Positions 33,360-45,042 of a stretch of DNA of 64,000 nt are shown in pieces. Both the position numbers and the translations under genes were made by a program. Under the pieces are notes generated by a model. The model ran no database searches, was not told the DNA's origin, and saw nothing but the letters and a program-made list of their open reading frames with translations. The DNA is from Metellina segmentata (lineage: Eukaryota; Arthropoda; Arachnida; Araneae; Tetragnathidae), in contig OX375874.1 in the NCBI GenBank assembly GCA_947359465.1, forward strand, positions 99,265,441-99,329,440, in the 5' to 3' direction. The stretch's first letter is position 1; the number at the start of each line of letters is the position of its first letter.

Positions 33360-35565
33360 AGAGGTTCTTAGTAACTGCTACAAATGCTTTTGGCTTCTCT
33401 CGTGGAATTAAATGATGCTACAGATGTATATCGCTTGGTATCATGGTTGACAAGGACTATCTTCTTAAGTTTTGGAGTGATAAGTTGTCAGTGCTTTGAA
33501 CCAATGCTATTGTTCTATTAACTTTTCCTTAAACCTGATATAACAGTAGAGACAGAAACTTATTACGTCGTTCCGCTCTCATAAATTGTGTGGATTCAAA
33601 AGGTATTACAAAACAATTTAACGGGGGATGTTTTTCCTCCGCATTGGATGCATATATGTTCATATACTGGGTTGTAAAAAATCTTTGTACAACCCTCTTT
33701 GCATAGAAATGAGTCTTTCTCTGATAATAGTATATAAAATAAAGACTATTTTATCAAATGAACGAAACCTTCTTAATTCCAATTTTCTCAATATAGGCTA
33801 ATGATACTCAATTTTGTTGTAGTTGTACCGTCATGTAACAAATAGACGGACAACTGTTTCAAAATTAAACTATTTATTTAAGTAATTTAAATATTTATAA
33901 ATATTATTTATATATTTAGAAATTTTGGGGCACAGCCATCGACATCGAACCTTGTCTCGAGCCAGCACTTTGGCTCCGTAATACAGAGAGAGGTCTTCTC
34001 TCTCCAACAGTTCAAATCAGTCTCTCGTTTTTAGTTCTTCCTCAGGATCAGAAGTCAATCTCAAAGCGGCCTTTGCATCCGTTTCCCACGTATCCCGAAC
34101 ATGTTTTCGCTTCTCCCTTCCTGGCACAGAATTAAGAGATCGGAACGGGACCTTTCAAGATCGGTGGAACATCGTTTCCTGGGATTTCTGAATTTAAATC
34201 CAGGCACAAGGAGGAAAGGGCCTGACCGAAACGGAACGTCAAGCCTCTGATGAGAAAAACTATATATCGATAATTTCTCACAAACACACGTGCAACAACT
34301 GCAGGTGTTGTTGTTCCAGTCTTCTTGTTGATGCACATTCCCTATTTCCACGTGTTGGAGAACAAATGTCGGTTTGTACTATCCGATACATAGTATGTAT
34401 ATCTTTAAAAACATGTTGGTGTAACTAATTCAAAATCAGTCGAACTTCTGCTCTTCGTAGTGTTTGATAAAATACTCTTACATAATGTAAGGAATATTAA
34501 AAAATCAATAACATATGTTTACGATACACCTGCCAAAACGTAACCACAAAAAATGCAAGAGGGCTAATTGAATGCTTTTATTTTACATGGGTGCAATAAG
34601 GGCTATTCGTTTTACTTTTGTTCATATGGATTTTCCAAAAAAAGACACACATAATTATTTTTCTTTTAAAGCTTGTGCACCAAACTAGGTGAAACACTTT
34701 GTATGATTTGTTGATTATCAATCCAAGATCATTAAACAAATGCACTATTGTCTATAATGGAGAATCAATCGCATGTATACGCCGCACTTCCCAAAACAAG
34801 CAGAAAACATACATTAGGGTAAATTGAATACTTTATATTTTATTTGTGCAATAAGTGTTCTTCATTTTACTTTTACTTACAAGTGAATCTTTCAACTAAG
34901 AATTGTTTTGAATGTATTTTTTCGGAGATTAACATACAAGTGGAAAAATAAAGAGACCTATATTCAACCCAAAATTTAAGATGATTAATGTGTGTATTGT
35001 ACACAATTTTACTAATCGAATGTATGACAAGTATATTAATTTCTCTAGAATAGCTTGCAATCAAAATTAAGTTGAACGCTTAATGTAGTTTGTGGATTCT
35101 AAGTCGTCAACCATAAAGCTGAATCCACTGTTTAAAACAATGCCCAATGGGGTCTTTCAAAGAGTCTATACGAAACTAACTATTTAGAAACTTTTATTTG
35201 CAATTAATAATTTAATCGATAATACGCATAAAATATAAAGAAATAAATGTTTCTGAAATTGCTTATTGATTTTTCTGAAAATATTTTTCAACCTAGGGAA
35301 AAATATAAGTTTTTAGAGAAATGTTCGACCATTTTATTCAAATAATGTTTTAATGTATGCGTTTTTAGGAAATGGAAGATAATCAAGTCATATTTAGGAG
35401 TTCATACATGAGAAGATTCACATGCCAACTACAATGGCAGGTGTGGAAGAAGTATTGCTGACGCTTTACAGACGTCTTTTATATCTTTAATCTTCAAAGT
35501 TCCACACGAACTACAGATTGATTAGGTTCCACTGTAAATAGGCCTACTAAATCAATATATGACAA
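33360..35565. other. Spacer without a recognised gene
   Basis: Mostly AT-rich. A GC-richer block at about 33905-34400 (starting ATTTTGGGGCACAGCC) may be LTR-type sequence but has no partner in the window. The short minus-strand frames across it have no recognisable motif. Confidence 0.4.
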
Positions 35566-35828
35566 CTGTAATAAAGAAAATGTGATGAAAAGTAATATAA
35601 TATGAGAAAAACTTATTAAAATAATAATAAATAATTTCAAAGCAAGATTCCTATATGAATGTTTACCATTATGAAATTGAGTTTCTAAACCACATTAATC
35701 GTTTTTATACAGATACAGTTATAACACGTATACTTCGTAATTTCATAATTCCAGTTCGCACAAAGCTAATTTCTTTTACAAAGGTGCTTTTAGCACATAT
35801 TTTTCTATTTTTTTATACCGAATAAATA

Positions 35829-37242
35829 CATTCCTTGTCATAAATACTTGCGCACCAAGAAAAAGTCGTCAAAATGAAACGAAATTTTACACATGCAAGT
35901 ACTACTTTGATATAAGTAAGTGATTAGAAAATCAAAGAAAAATGATCATTTATTGCAGAAAAAAATACAGAATGGCTCCTGGAAAAATGGCAAATGAACG
36001 GAAGTTTTAGTACTCTGTTGGACCCCCTCTAGCGCGAATGAACGATGCGATATGAGCGGGTATACAATTTCCGTATGCCGTCCTGAGACATCTCGTTCCA
36101 CAGTTGCTGTAAACGCGCCTCTAGTTCGACCAAACTCGTAGGGTGTCCAACTTGCCGTCCCAAATGATCTCAGATATGCTCAATTGGTGACAAATCTGGG
36201 GATCGAGCAGGCCAGGGAAGGGTGGTAATGTGGCGGAGGCAGTCTTGTGACATCCTTGCTGTGTGTGGCCGAGCATTTTCTTGTTGAAAAATGGCTCCTG
36301 GGAGCCCTGCCATGAGTGGCATCACATGTGGCTGAAGGATATCGTGAACGTACCGCTGGGCTGTCATTGTGCCATGGATCTATATTAGGGGTGACCGTGT
36401 ATCATAAGCAATGGCACCCCATAACATCACACTAGCTGTGGGAGCGGTGTGTCGCTGCAAAGGGAAGGGGCAGGATTGAGGCGTTCACCACGGGGCCTCC
36501 ACACACGAACACGATTGTCATCACTGCTAAAATTGAATCTAGATTCGTCGCTGAAGACGACCTGGTTCCATTCCGTCGTGGGCGACACCACTCCAAACGG
36601 AGACATCGGTGGGTTGGTGTCATTGGCAGCACACGTAATGGGCGCCGCGATACCCGATGTCCTTCAGCCAGGCGTCTTGCGATGGTTCTGGAAGACACAG
36701 GGGGCCCGTAGTGAAGGTGCTGCCTGTGTCTGGATAGCGGCCAATGAGGCAGTTGGCTCTACTCGTGCGTTTCGTATGATGTGACGGTCTTCTCGACGAC
36801 TGGTCTGTCGAGCGCGTCCTGAGCCTGGTCGCCGTGTAAATGACGTCTCTTCTGTCCACTGGTCCCAACACATCCTCACAGTAAAATCAGAACGGCCTAC
36901 TCGACGAGCTACTCGTCGAGCTGATCACCCAGCTTCCATCCTTCCCCTCTCGAACTCTGACAGCTGCTCATATTGTCTTCGATGGTGGCGTAACGGTATG
37001 TCTACCTCAGCGTTTCCTTTGCAAAATATTGAAGTTAAAAGATTAAAGCTAACTACACTCAAACAAGCTCTGCTTACCTGTTTTATACTCCAAGGAGAAC
37101 TAAGTTCAACGCCCTGTAGTGGCATTACGCAATGCGCATAATTCTAATAATTTGCATATCTGGCCGACATGTACCTTCACGTCAAGTTTCGTTACAATCG
37201 CACAATTATTTCTTGGTGCGCAAATTTTTATGACAATGAGTG
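35829..37242 (-). mobile_element. Tc1-like transposon
   Basis: TA at 35827-35828 and 37243-37244. The ends start CATTCCTTGTCATAAATACT and, inverted, CACTCATTGTCATAAAAATT, and share the following GCGCACCAAGAAA. The inverted repeat continues with mismatches for about 60 bases. The related site at about 56720 has no insertion, so the element arrived after the Gr units were duplicated, or was never in that copy. Confidence 0.9.
36010..37020 (-). pseudogene. Tc1-like transposase, frameshifted, with altered catalytic residue
   Basis: Almost the full protein can be followed across frames on the minus strand: LSEFERGRMEAG and the helix-turn-helix (about 37000-36890), TEETSFTRRPGSGR, SSRTIARRLAEGHRVSRRP, then FSDESRFN with the first catalytic Asp, RVWRPRGERLNP, a stretch open from 36367 (TAQRYVHDILQPHVMPLM), and PWPARSPDLSPIEHIWD with the catalytic Glu. 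The usual QQDN motif reads QQEN, so the second catalytic Asp is Glu. Several frameshifts separate the blocks. Inactive but not ancient. Confidence 0.87.
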
Positions 37243-37517
37243 TAATTATGGATTGAAAAGGTACTGTTTACCACGGACATCTGTAATTTTAGCTAAATGA
37301 ATTTTTATTTTTATTTGCATGTGTTTTACTGCGAGTCACGTTACGACAGATTAGTTTTTTTATTTATTATCATACACTATACAAGTAGAAATTATACTTA
37401 TGTAAAACGAAGCAGGTATTTGGATATATATTGAATTCATTACATTAACATGATCAGAACGCTATTATCAGAGAAAATCTTACTCTGACGGACACAGGTT
37501 TTGGTAAAAATATTTAA

Positions 37518-38793
37518 GGTATGTGCCTACGATCGAAGCTTTTTTTTTTTTTAAAAAGGAAAATTTTATGCAACCCTTATGTTTTTAGTTACAAAGGTAT
37601 ATAAAACTGATAATTAAAATGCTATTTTAATGTGTGTTTTTTTTTTATAGAAATTTTGGCCATATTTGATCAAAACTCAGTGAAATTTGACCGTTACGTC
37701 AAAGCTCATAGATCAAATTCTAATAAATATATTCCACTTTTTCTTTCAATAGAATATTTCTTCCATATTTACCCGTGTTGTGAAGCAGAATATTTGCAGT
37801 TCCTCTAAAAAAGTTTCTGAGATATGTCAAACTTTGTAAACGCAACATGATTTTACAAAAAAATATATCACTTTTTCAAATAAATATAGCTCTAAAATAA
37901 TTTAACATATACTTACCAGCTATATTTGAGGTTTAGAACATACCTAGAGGTGTATAGAACACTGTAGTAAAATTTGTATTTGAATATATTAAAAAGTTTA
38001 TAAGAAATGAGATTTTTCGTAGTCCAAAAAAATAAAAATATTATTTTTCCCGAAAATGCAAATAAAGATTTTAAAGTTCCACAAATAATTATACACATTT
38101 TGAAACACCTTAGAATTCACCACACTTGTAAATCAAGCCTTCCGTGACTTCATTTTTAATTAATTGTGATTTCCTTTTAGCTTTTAATATTTTTCTGGAT
38201 AATTTAGCTTTTGGCTTTACTTGTCTCCTTGATTTTTTTAATTCTTTCAATATCAATTTTACTGTAGTTTTTTATCATTTCTGGTTCAAGGGTTATATAA
38301 AGATAGTTAAATACAGGTATCAGCCCCATATAGCCTGAGTTGAATAACAAAACTGCTATCTTAGAACCTAATAACAGTGTTTGCAGTTGAACGAAATTTT
38401 CTTTAGGAAAAATATTCCACAGAACATTGATGAATGACTCATTGTTATTTTGTGTCATTCTATGTAAACACTAGCTTAATAGTTCTTGGTCACAAATTCG
38501 CGCTAAAAACTAAAATAAATACTTAATTCGATATAAAAAAGTAAATTGTGTATTCACAATGTTATAGAGTAATCAAACAACTGTTTAGATGCATTGTTTA
38601 CAGTTCGATAGCTTAGTTTCGGTTTTGAAAACTTCACTTCCGGTTTATAATTTGACCTATAATTTTGCTTCCAATTACCGTTGAAACAAAAGTAAACTAT
38701 TTTTGGAATCCTAAAAATCTGGGTTTTATTATAAAATAATAAAAAAATTCGGAAAATTTCAAGAAAACGGTAATTTTTGGGTAGGCACATACT
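37518..38793 (-). mobile_element. Kolobok-like transposon remnant with TTAA target site
   Basis: TTAA flanks both sides (37514-37517 and 38794-38797). The ends are 13-base inverted repeats, GGTATGTGCCTAC and, inverted, AGTATGTGCCTAC. The minus strand carries the C-terminal part of a transposase of the Mutator-like domain type found in Kolobok-class proteins. TTAA targets are used by both piggyBac and Kolobok; the protein decides for Kolobok. The related Gr flank at about 57060 lacks this insertion. Confidence 0.8.
38110..38520 (-). pseudogene. Kolobok-like transposase C-terminal remnant
   Basis: Reads MTQNNNESFINVLWNIFPKE, QLQTLLLGSKIAVLLFNSG, RIKKIKETSKAK, then after a one-base shift SRKILKAKRKSQ and a short tail to a stop. 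The NNNESF...W...PK and FN-G blocks followed by a Lys/Arg-rich tail match my memory of Mutator-like-domain transposases in invertebrates. The N-terminal two thirds are missing from the element. Not functional. Confidence 0.75.
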
Positions 38794-39010
38794 TTAAACT
38801 ACCACCAAATGATTCATTTCATGCAACACTCTCGCAAACAGTTTTCCATTAAATTGTTTTTGAATATAGTTCTTCAGTCTTCAATGTTATAAACTCAATG
38901 TATCTTAAATGTGGCACATGTCAATGAGGATGGTACTTGTATTTAAATAAACCCAATTACAATCAGTGTTATTTACGAGTTAAGAAACATATTCTTTAAA
39001 ATGATGTATC

Positions 39011-39700
39011 ACACTTTGGCGTGGCAATCATTTTTTATTGATGACGTCATTGCCAACCTACTGAAAAGCCTTTCTGAAGACTGTGTTTTTTTTTTTTTTT
39101 TACTTTTAAGCCCAAACCCAAATTTATGGTAAACTGGTGTAAATAAAATATGTTCTATATCTTGTTTTGCAACAAGAGAAAGTGTCATCTGTTGGAGGCG
39201 GAACAGTTAAGTCGTCGTGGCTCATGCTGGTACGGAACACTCATTTGTATGCATTGGATCATATAACTCCTCCTCTATCCGAGGCTGCCTGGGTAGTGAA
39301 TGGTACCATGGGTGGTAACTATGTCCTGGCAATAATATACCGTTCCACCTGGTGACGATCCTAGAAATCACTTCATAGGTGATTGAACAAGCAGTTGTAT
39401 TTTCTGCTTTTGTATCAAAAAATATTTTTTGTATACCAAGTAAGTGAAACAAACAAGTATTAGATGTCAAGATTCGTAGATGTCTATCGTAAAAAATCAG
39501 TCAATTAAGTACTGTCGTCATTTCACAGATGCTTGTCCATAGTTGGATGCAGCAATGTAACGGACACGTAACGGTGCCAAACGTTTAAAAATCGGATTTG
39601 TGAAACGTCCATATTCTTTTTGCAAATTAACAGAATCTTCTAGGAAAATGTATACTCAATGAGAATTTTCACAAACAAGTACTGATTTGTATTTTTTTGT
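39011..39700. other. Spacer without a recognised gene
   Basis: A short GC-richer block at about 39160-39360 has open frames on both strands but no motif that I recognise. The flank of Gr4 resumes at about 39740 (ATATCTGCTACAGTGGTGTG, shared with Gr1 and Gr2). Confidence 0.4.
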
Positions 39701-40550
39701 ATAACTAAAAGTGAAATTTTATGTAATGAATCTACTTTATATCATATCTGCTACAGTGGTGTGATATCAAGTCATAAGGCAGTTAGAAATATCTTCTCTA
39801 AATCAGAATGAAACTTGATTACAATCGAACATTCATCTATTTCTATTTGTTTGAAGATATTCGAAAAATGTTAAGGTACCAAGTCAGCGATCCATAACTT
39901 CAAAAGGTATTAGTCTTGATACTGATAGATTCTATATAGAAAAAGTGCTCAGTTCCTTAACAACTGGATATTTTTACTGTTGGGCTACACGTTAGTAATT
40001 CAGCTAATAGTTCGTGGGCCCAGTGTGTTGTGAGAACTTTTCAATCATCCGTCCGATACAATGTCTGCGTGTCTTACAACAATATGAACCCTTGTTGAAA
40101 ATAGAGCGTTCAGCATAAAACTTCGAAGACGAGAATTATACAATAATATTAAATCTTCCATTTATTTGGATTGAAAATTTCATTAAAATATTCATACAGT
40201 GTCTATAATGCCACAAAACAAATCTTCAAAGAACATTCGATACATTCTCCTTTGGAAAAAGTTATTGTGGCCAAAAGGGGAAAAGAATACCTCTTAGTAA
40301 ACAAATTAAAATGGAGTAATCAACTTGCTAGAATGCATATTCTTTGCTTGCCTAATAGTGTGTGCAGTAAACTTCGATTAATTTTTTATTATTTCTTACA
40401 ATATGTAAATAGATATATCTCCCAAATACAGCTGAGTAGACTTTCAAACGATTTTTAATTCGTCAAACTAAGAAAAGAACTATAGTTTCATTTGTACGAA
40501 GAACTGGCAACGCACAACAGTAGAAGCTGTGAAAAGAGATGTTTAAAATC

Positions 40551-41654
40551 ATGATAACAGCCGATCTCCCTTTGTGGCTGCTTCTAAAATTCAATTCCAA
40601 CTGTGAAAAGAAAACTTACAAAACGGTTCTAAGGTATCTCTCCTTTGTGTCAGCAGCAATTTTGCAAATATCCGGCTTGTACATTTTAACAACCATCTTC
40701 AATGCATTAGTCAGTATTGACATAAAAACGGCACTTGCCCGGATTTGTATTGCTCTGCTATCGTGCGTTCTTTGGTACACTCTATCTTTTCAAAAGAAAA
40801 GAATAAGAAAGCTGATGAAATTTCAGAATTATTATTTATTAGAGTGTCGTTCTAGTATATGCGAGTTTTGTGGAATCTGCAATTTGGCATTGCTATCCAT
40901 TTTACCTTTTGTATCTGCCACCATTTATACAAAATTTATAATCGAAACTAACTTTCCGACAACATTCTTCACATATGGGCATACATTTCAAAATAAAAAA
41001 ATTCAAGCAGTATTTACTTTTATAGGATTCTATGGGTATACCCTGGTATTCGTAAAATGGCCGTGTATTGCTTTATGGTCTATATGTGTCCTATTGCATC
41101 GAAGTGGAACAATTCTTGATCAGTTCAACAAAGACCTGAAAATGATTTATTTGGTTATCCATTTACCAGAATCTGTAGAGAAGTTGAAAGAATACTTCAC
41201 GATTGTGAACATGACACGAGTTACAAAAGATATAATGTCGGTGCCATCTTTGTTCTTGGTGACAATGAGTTTCTTAAGTTTGTACACAATGTTGGCTAGG
41301 TGGTTATCTATAGGGACACCTATCGCGGTGTTTTATATCATGGATGTGTCAAACATTACCACGACAGGCTTTGCCATCATTATTCTGTTAACCTTTTATA
41401 GTGCAAGAATTCCACAGCGTATGACAGAAATAAAAATTACTTGCAGTAGATTGATTCAAAAACACAGATTTGATAAAACAATCTGCCCAGAAAAGTTATT
41501 CCTGCTCAAAAGTATCCAAAAGGAAGAACTAATTTACATCACAGCTTGTGACTTGATCGTTTTCACTAACCGCTTCTTAATATCTTCTTTAGGTTCTCTT
41601 CTGACATTTGGACTACTAATATTTAATTTAAATACAGGAAGCGGGATATTATAA
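40551..41654 (+). CDS. Gr4: gustatory-receptor-like seven-transmembrane protein
   Basis: 367 codons from the conserved MITADLPLW start; an in-frame ATG at 40539 would add four residues. It has one residue fewer than Gr1-3 (YLLECRSS in place of YLLTECRS). Single exon, seven hydrophobic segments, LLSCVLWYTLSFQKKR, GFYGYTLVFVKWPC, RIPQRMTEIKITC and a TFGLLIFNL end. It is more diverged from Gr1-3 than they are from each other, particularly in the TM3-TM4 loop (KFIIETNFPTTFFTYGH) and between TM5 and TM6 (LSIGTPIAVFYIMDVSN). Open throughout. Presumed chemosensory ion channel subunit; ligand unknown. Confidence 0.8.
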   Translation: MITADLPLWLLLKFNSNCEKKTYKTVLRYLSFVSAAILQISGLYILTTIFNALVSIDIKTALARICIALLSCVLWYTLSFQKKRIRKLMKFQNYYLLECRSSICEFCGICNLALLSILPFVSATIYTKFIIETNFPTTFFTYGHTFQNKKIQAVFTFIGFYGYTLVFVKWPCIALWSICVLLHRSGTILDQFNKDLKMIYLVIHLPESVEKLKEYFTIVNMTRVTKDIMSVPSLFLVTMSFLSLYTMLARWLSIGTPIAVFYIMDVSNITTTGFAIIILLTFYSARIPQRMTEIKITCSRLIQKHRFDKTICPEKLFLLKSIQKEELIYITACDLIVFTNRFLISSLGSLLTFGLLIFNLNTGSGIL

Positions 41655-42149
41655 GAAAGTATTTTTCTGTCACGGAAACTATTCCAATATATTGATACTT
41701 GTTTTTTAAAAATAATTATAAAAAAAACCACTATTCCTTTTAGGCCTTGTTAAACAAAATGAAAACTCTTTATTAATATGTAAACAACATTTGTATATGA
41801 TAGTGTTAATGTCAATACGTATAAATATGAAATTGTTTTTGCATTATGATCAAATTGAAATGTATTTAGGTAATGTGAAAATCTTAAAAACAACGTCTAA
41901 TAAATCTTAGAAACCAAAAAAGATCGTAAGTGGTCATTTCTCTGAATCTATACATCAACCATCATAAGTAGTGTTTTTTGCATAATTTTTGTTAATATGT
42001 GTATACGTTTTCATATGTTTTTCTTAGAATAATCATATAAAAGAAATCCTACTTTTTAGTTTTCAATTTAAATGTTATTTTTAAGTTTAACACTTAGATT
42101 TTCACTGATGAAAGGAATGTTTTTAACTTATGTCGCCAAAGTTTGTTTG

Positions 42150-42225
42150 TTGTTGTTGTCGTGAGGGCCATATATGACCTAATTGGGGGTTTCATTGCCC
42201 AGGAGGGTAGAACTTCTTCATGCAT
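42150..42225 (-). mobile_element. Short 5'-truncated LINE 3' end
   Basis: Read on the minus strand, CCTCCTGGGCAATGAAACCC runs to a (CAA)4 tail at 42150-42164. The tail matches in type the one on the LINE piece at 44556. No coding part. Confidence 0.45.
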
Positions 42226-42558
42226 GATACATCCGTAAAATATTTATATCAAGCTTTTGTTACGGTTATGGACTATTCGAAAAAAGGTTAAATATTACTT
42301 TGACATCGAGATTGTATAAGCACTCTGTAGTTTATTTTCTGGTTTCTCCTTCATTCGGATTATCTAAGTTCAGCATAAAATAATAATAACATTGACGAAG
42401 TGCAGTTGTTATCAAAAGAAGTCTGTGCTATCGGTTATAGTTGTAACGGTAGATTCTCCTTTTGTATAAGTACCTTCCTTTGTATAAGTACCATGTTTTC
42501 AGAAAAATAGTAATCCCAGAAAAAAGTAATGATATACTTTTTTTAATTTCAATGTTAA

Positions 42559-44461
42559 CCCATTAACGCCCGAATTATTTCTCCTCGAAATATTTTCATG
42601 ATTATCTCAAATCTATGTAATTATGACCCCCTAAATGCAACAAATCCTAAAATTCAAATAGTTTTAAAATTACAGCCCGTCCTCATTAGAGGACGCTGGG
42701 CGTTTCGGTGAAAACAATTAAGAAATTCAATGAAGTCAGCAAATTCGAAAACATGTAATAGATGTAAGAACGGACTTGTTACACTATTCTATTAAATTTT
42801 AAGATACAATTCATTTTAAACTGTTATCTATATGACATTTAATGACAATTTATCTTAAACTGAGTAATGTTCAACGCTACAATTTCAGTTTTTTGCGAAG
42901 TATGACAGTTGATAAAAGGACAATTTTTTATTCAGAATGATGGAGAAAAAGCTGCACATATATGATACATAAACAAAAAAAATACAAATTTACATAAAAT
43001 ATGCATAATTTTTTTGGTTTGGCATGATATATGGGAAAACAAGGAATGCACACTGTTACATTACACTATTCACAGAACGTACGTGGTTTTGACGTACAAT
43101 TTTTTTCTGACAGCGTCTTTGTTTACCTCGTTTCAAAATAGTATGCCCTATGGGATCGTAGCGAACACTATAAAAATTTACAGCCAAAGAGGATGGTGTT
43201 GACATCGGGAGCCTTCTCGCTGAACGAGTTGTTTTTCCTTTTTTCAAGTAGGTTATTGCTATTTCTCGTCGAAATTTCTTTATCGATGTTTGATTATTTT
43301 TCACATCTTGATGGACAGATTTATACAATATTTTACAACAGCCATGTCAACCATTCTTGTAAATAAACACCAAAGCCATTTTTTGCCTCGTATGTACATT
43401 GAATGTTTTTCCAAATATCAATCATGTTGGTCAACAAAAAAAAATTTGTTGAAAGAGTGGATAATGTTTGGTTATGGAACAGAAATTCTTTCTTTCTGAC
43501 CTTTACACCAACACAATGCTTGTCTAACAGGATTAATATGTTCAGAATTTGTTGCCAAAGTAACAGACTCATTGTCTGTTACTCACTATCTGACTATTAA
43601 AATTTCATTTTCCTTATCAAATTTATGCTCATAAAACCCTCTTGTTTCTTTTTAAATTTCTTTCCGAGGTTTCAGAGGAAATCCTGCCATTCTGTTGTCT
43701 CTTATAGTGCCACAATTTCAGCTTTTGAACACAATTCTAGTCACAGAGTTTAGTTTCAGAGGAATTTGGATCTTCAGAAATTTTGATTTCAGCTGTTCCT
43801 GCAATATCACGTACTGCAACTAAAGCTGTACATTCATCGTCAATATCATCTTCATCAGTAAGTTCATTTACGTTAGGTGGAATTCCGATGTTGTCAGTTT
43901 CAATTTGTTCCGAAAATAAATATTCATGAGCTTCTGCAATCGTTAAGTTAGTTCGTTTTGTTTTAGGAAAGTAATGACTATTAACCATATAAAAGTCGAA
44001 ATAATTTTTAATTTAATTATTACACAAAAAAATACAAAAATTGTAATGGCTCTTGAAATTTGTATCAAAGTTGGCTGCATCGCCCAGCGTCCTCAATTGA
44101 AGACAGCAAAATTGGATGTCATTTTCGAAAACAAATTTTTTTCAAAAGAAATTATTGTTCTATTACAAGTTTATATAGTACTCTAATTTGAAATACTAGT
44201 ATAAATAAAATGTCATATCAAGAATTTAGCCGATGTAGCCAGACAGAAAGCAAATGCAAACGTGAGACATGAAAAAACATGAAATGACGATCCCCATATC
44301 ACGGAATTCTAAACAACCACATATACTTGGTAATTTGTGGGATTCTTTCTGGTAGTACCATCTACCGTCGTGTAGAACAAACAATCGTTTCCGTAAAATA
44401 TAAAGATTCTACACGCTCTTTTATACATTGTCCTCAAATGAGGACGCTGGGCGTTAATGGG
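42559..44461 (-). mobile_element. PiggyBac-like element C, internally deleted
   Basis: Starts after TTAA (42555-42558) with CCCATTAACGCCC and ends with its inverted form GGGCGTTAATGGG at 44461. The right-hand target now reads TAGG. Three copies of the palindrome GTCCTC-NNNN-GAGGAC lie at 42679-42694, 44089-44104 (one base changed) and 44430-44445, each joined to a GCTGGGCG tail that points the opposite way in the middle copy. The outermost copy is 16 bases from the right end, the transposase 5' end. Transposase pieces are on the minus strand. Confidence 0.85.
43056..43988 (-). pseudogene. PiggyBac transposase remnant
   Basis: The N-terminal frame (43988-43737) has LTIAEAHEYLFSEQI, IPPNVNELTDEDDIDDEC, the acidic start of piggyBac transposases. 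The C-terminal frame (43328-43056) has KKFRREIAITYLKKGK, YDPIGHTIL, and KRGKQRRCQKK, which leads into a broken Cys-rich domain. Between them (43572-43333) a frame includes a short KNGFGVYLQEWLTW run. The DDD catalytic centre is not present. Multiple frame breaks. Confidence 0.82.
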
Positions 44462-44555
44462 TAGGCTTGTATTTTAAAATTCAAGGAAACCTTTCTAATG
44501 GTATATTACATGATACTAAGAGCGACCTTTCTGGTTTTGAGGTCACTAACAATAT

Positions 44556-45040
44556 TTTGTTGTTGTTGCACGCCCCCATTGGCCAGCAGTGCTAGACCAG
44601 GTCCATGACGTTATACACCCTCAAAAAATCCAACACCGTCAATGGATCCTCAGTCAAGTCTTGTTTGGAGAGCCCCAGGCACGAGGATGTGACGAGGTGA
44701 AGCCTGCTCAGTGGAACAGTTTGTACAAATCTCAAATATCTTGGATCCTTCGGAAAATTTCATTGATTTAAGGTGACCACTTCGAAAGCGGGCAAGAATA
44801 GTTTGGTCCTGCCTATTGAAACCTTGAGCCAGGGAGCCTCCAGGTCGTGAACAGTGATACCATGGGTGCTCTGGGGGGACATTCCAAGTGGTCTTATTCT
44901 TGTGTTTTATTTTTGAGATCTCCAAAAAGGTGAGGGGTGCTGACGGCACAGAGGCCTCACAAGCACCAGCCTTGGCCAAAGCGTCCGCAATCTCATTTCC
45001 CTCAAGTTCGACGTGGGAAGGAATCCACAATATTTTGTAA
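44556..45040 (-). mobile_element. LINE fragment: RNase H domain and 3' tail
   Basis: The minus-strand frame holds ILWIPSHVELEGNEIADALA, the RNase H signature of Jockey/R1-type non-LTR elements, then QTILARFRSGHLKSMKFSEG and a Cys-containing tail with ASPRHIL. It ends in a CAACAACAACAAAA tail at about 44556, the LINE 3' end. On the 5' side it is cut at the Tc1 element that begins at 45043, and I do not recognise LINE coding beyond that element. The reverse transcriptase is absent. Confidence 0.82.
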
Positions 45041-45042
45041 TA

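Larger units (their letters stand above)
35570..39010 (+). repeat. Gr repeat unit that has lost its gene (upstream flank only)
   Basis: Bases 35570-35825, 37245-37510 and 38800-39010 are collinear with 56450-57300 upstream of the Gr7 remnant (shared blocks include GAGTTTCTAAACCACAT, CACTATACAAGTA and TTCATGCAACACTCT) and with 59900-60080 upstream of Gr8 (ATGAGGATGGTACTTGTATT). No Gr start follows after 39010. A Tc1 element and a Kolobok-like element split the flank. Confidence 0.75.

Noticed and set aside
33905..34400. GC-richer block with frames of 68-96 codons, possible LTR or gene
   Set aside because: No motif, no repeat partner and no splice evidence that I can judge.
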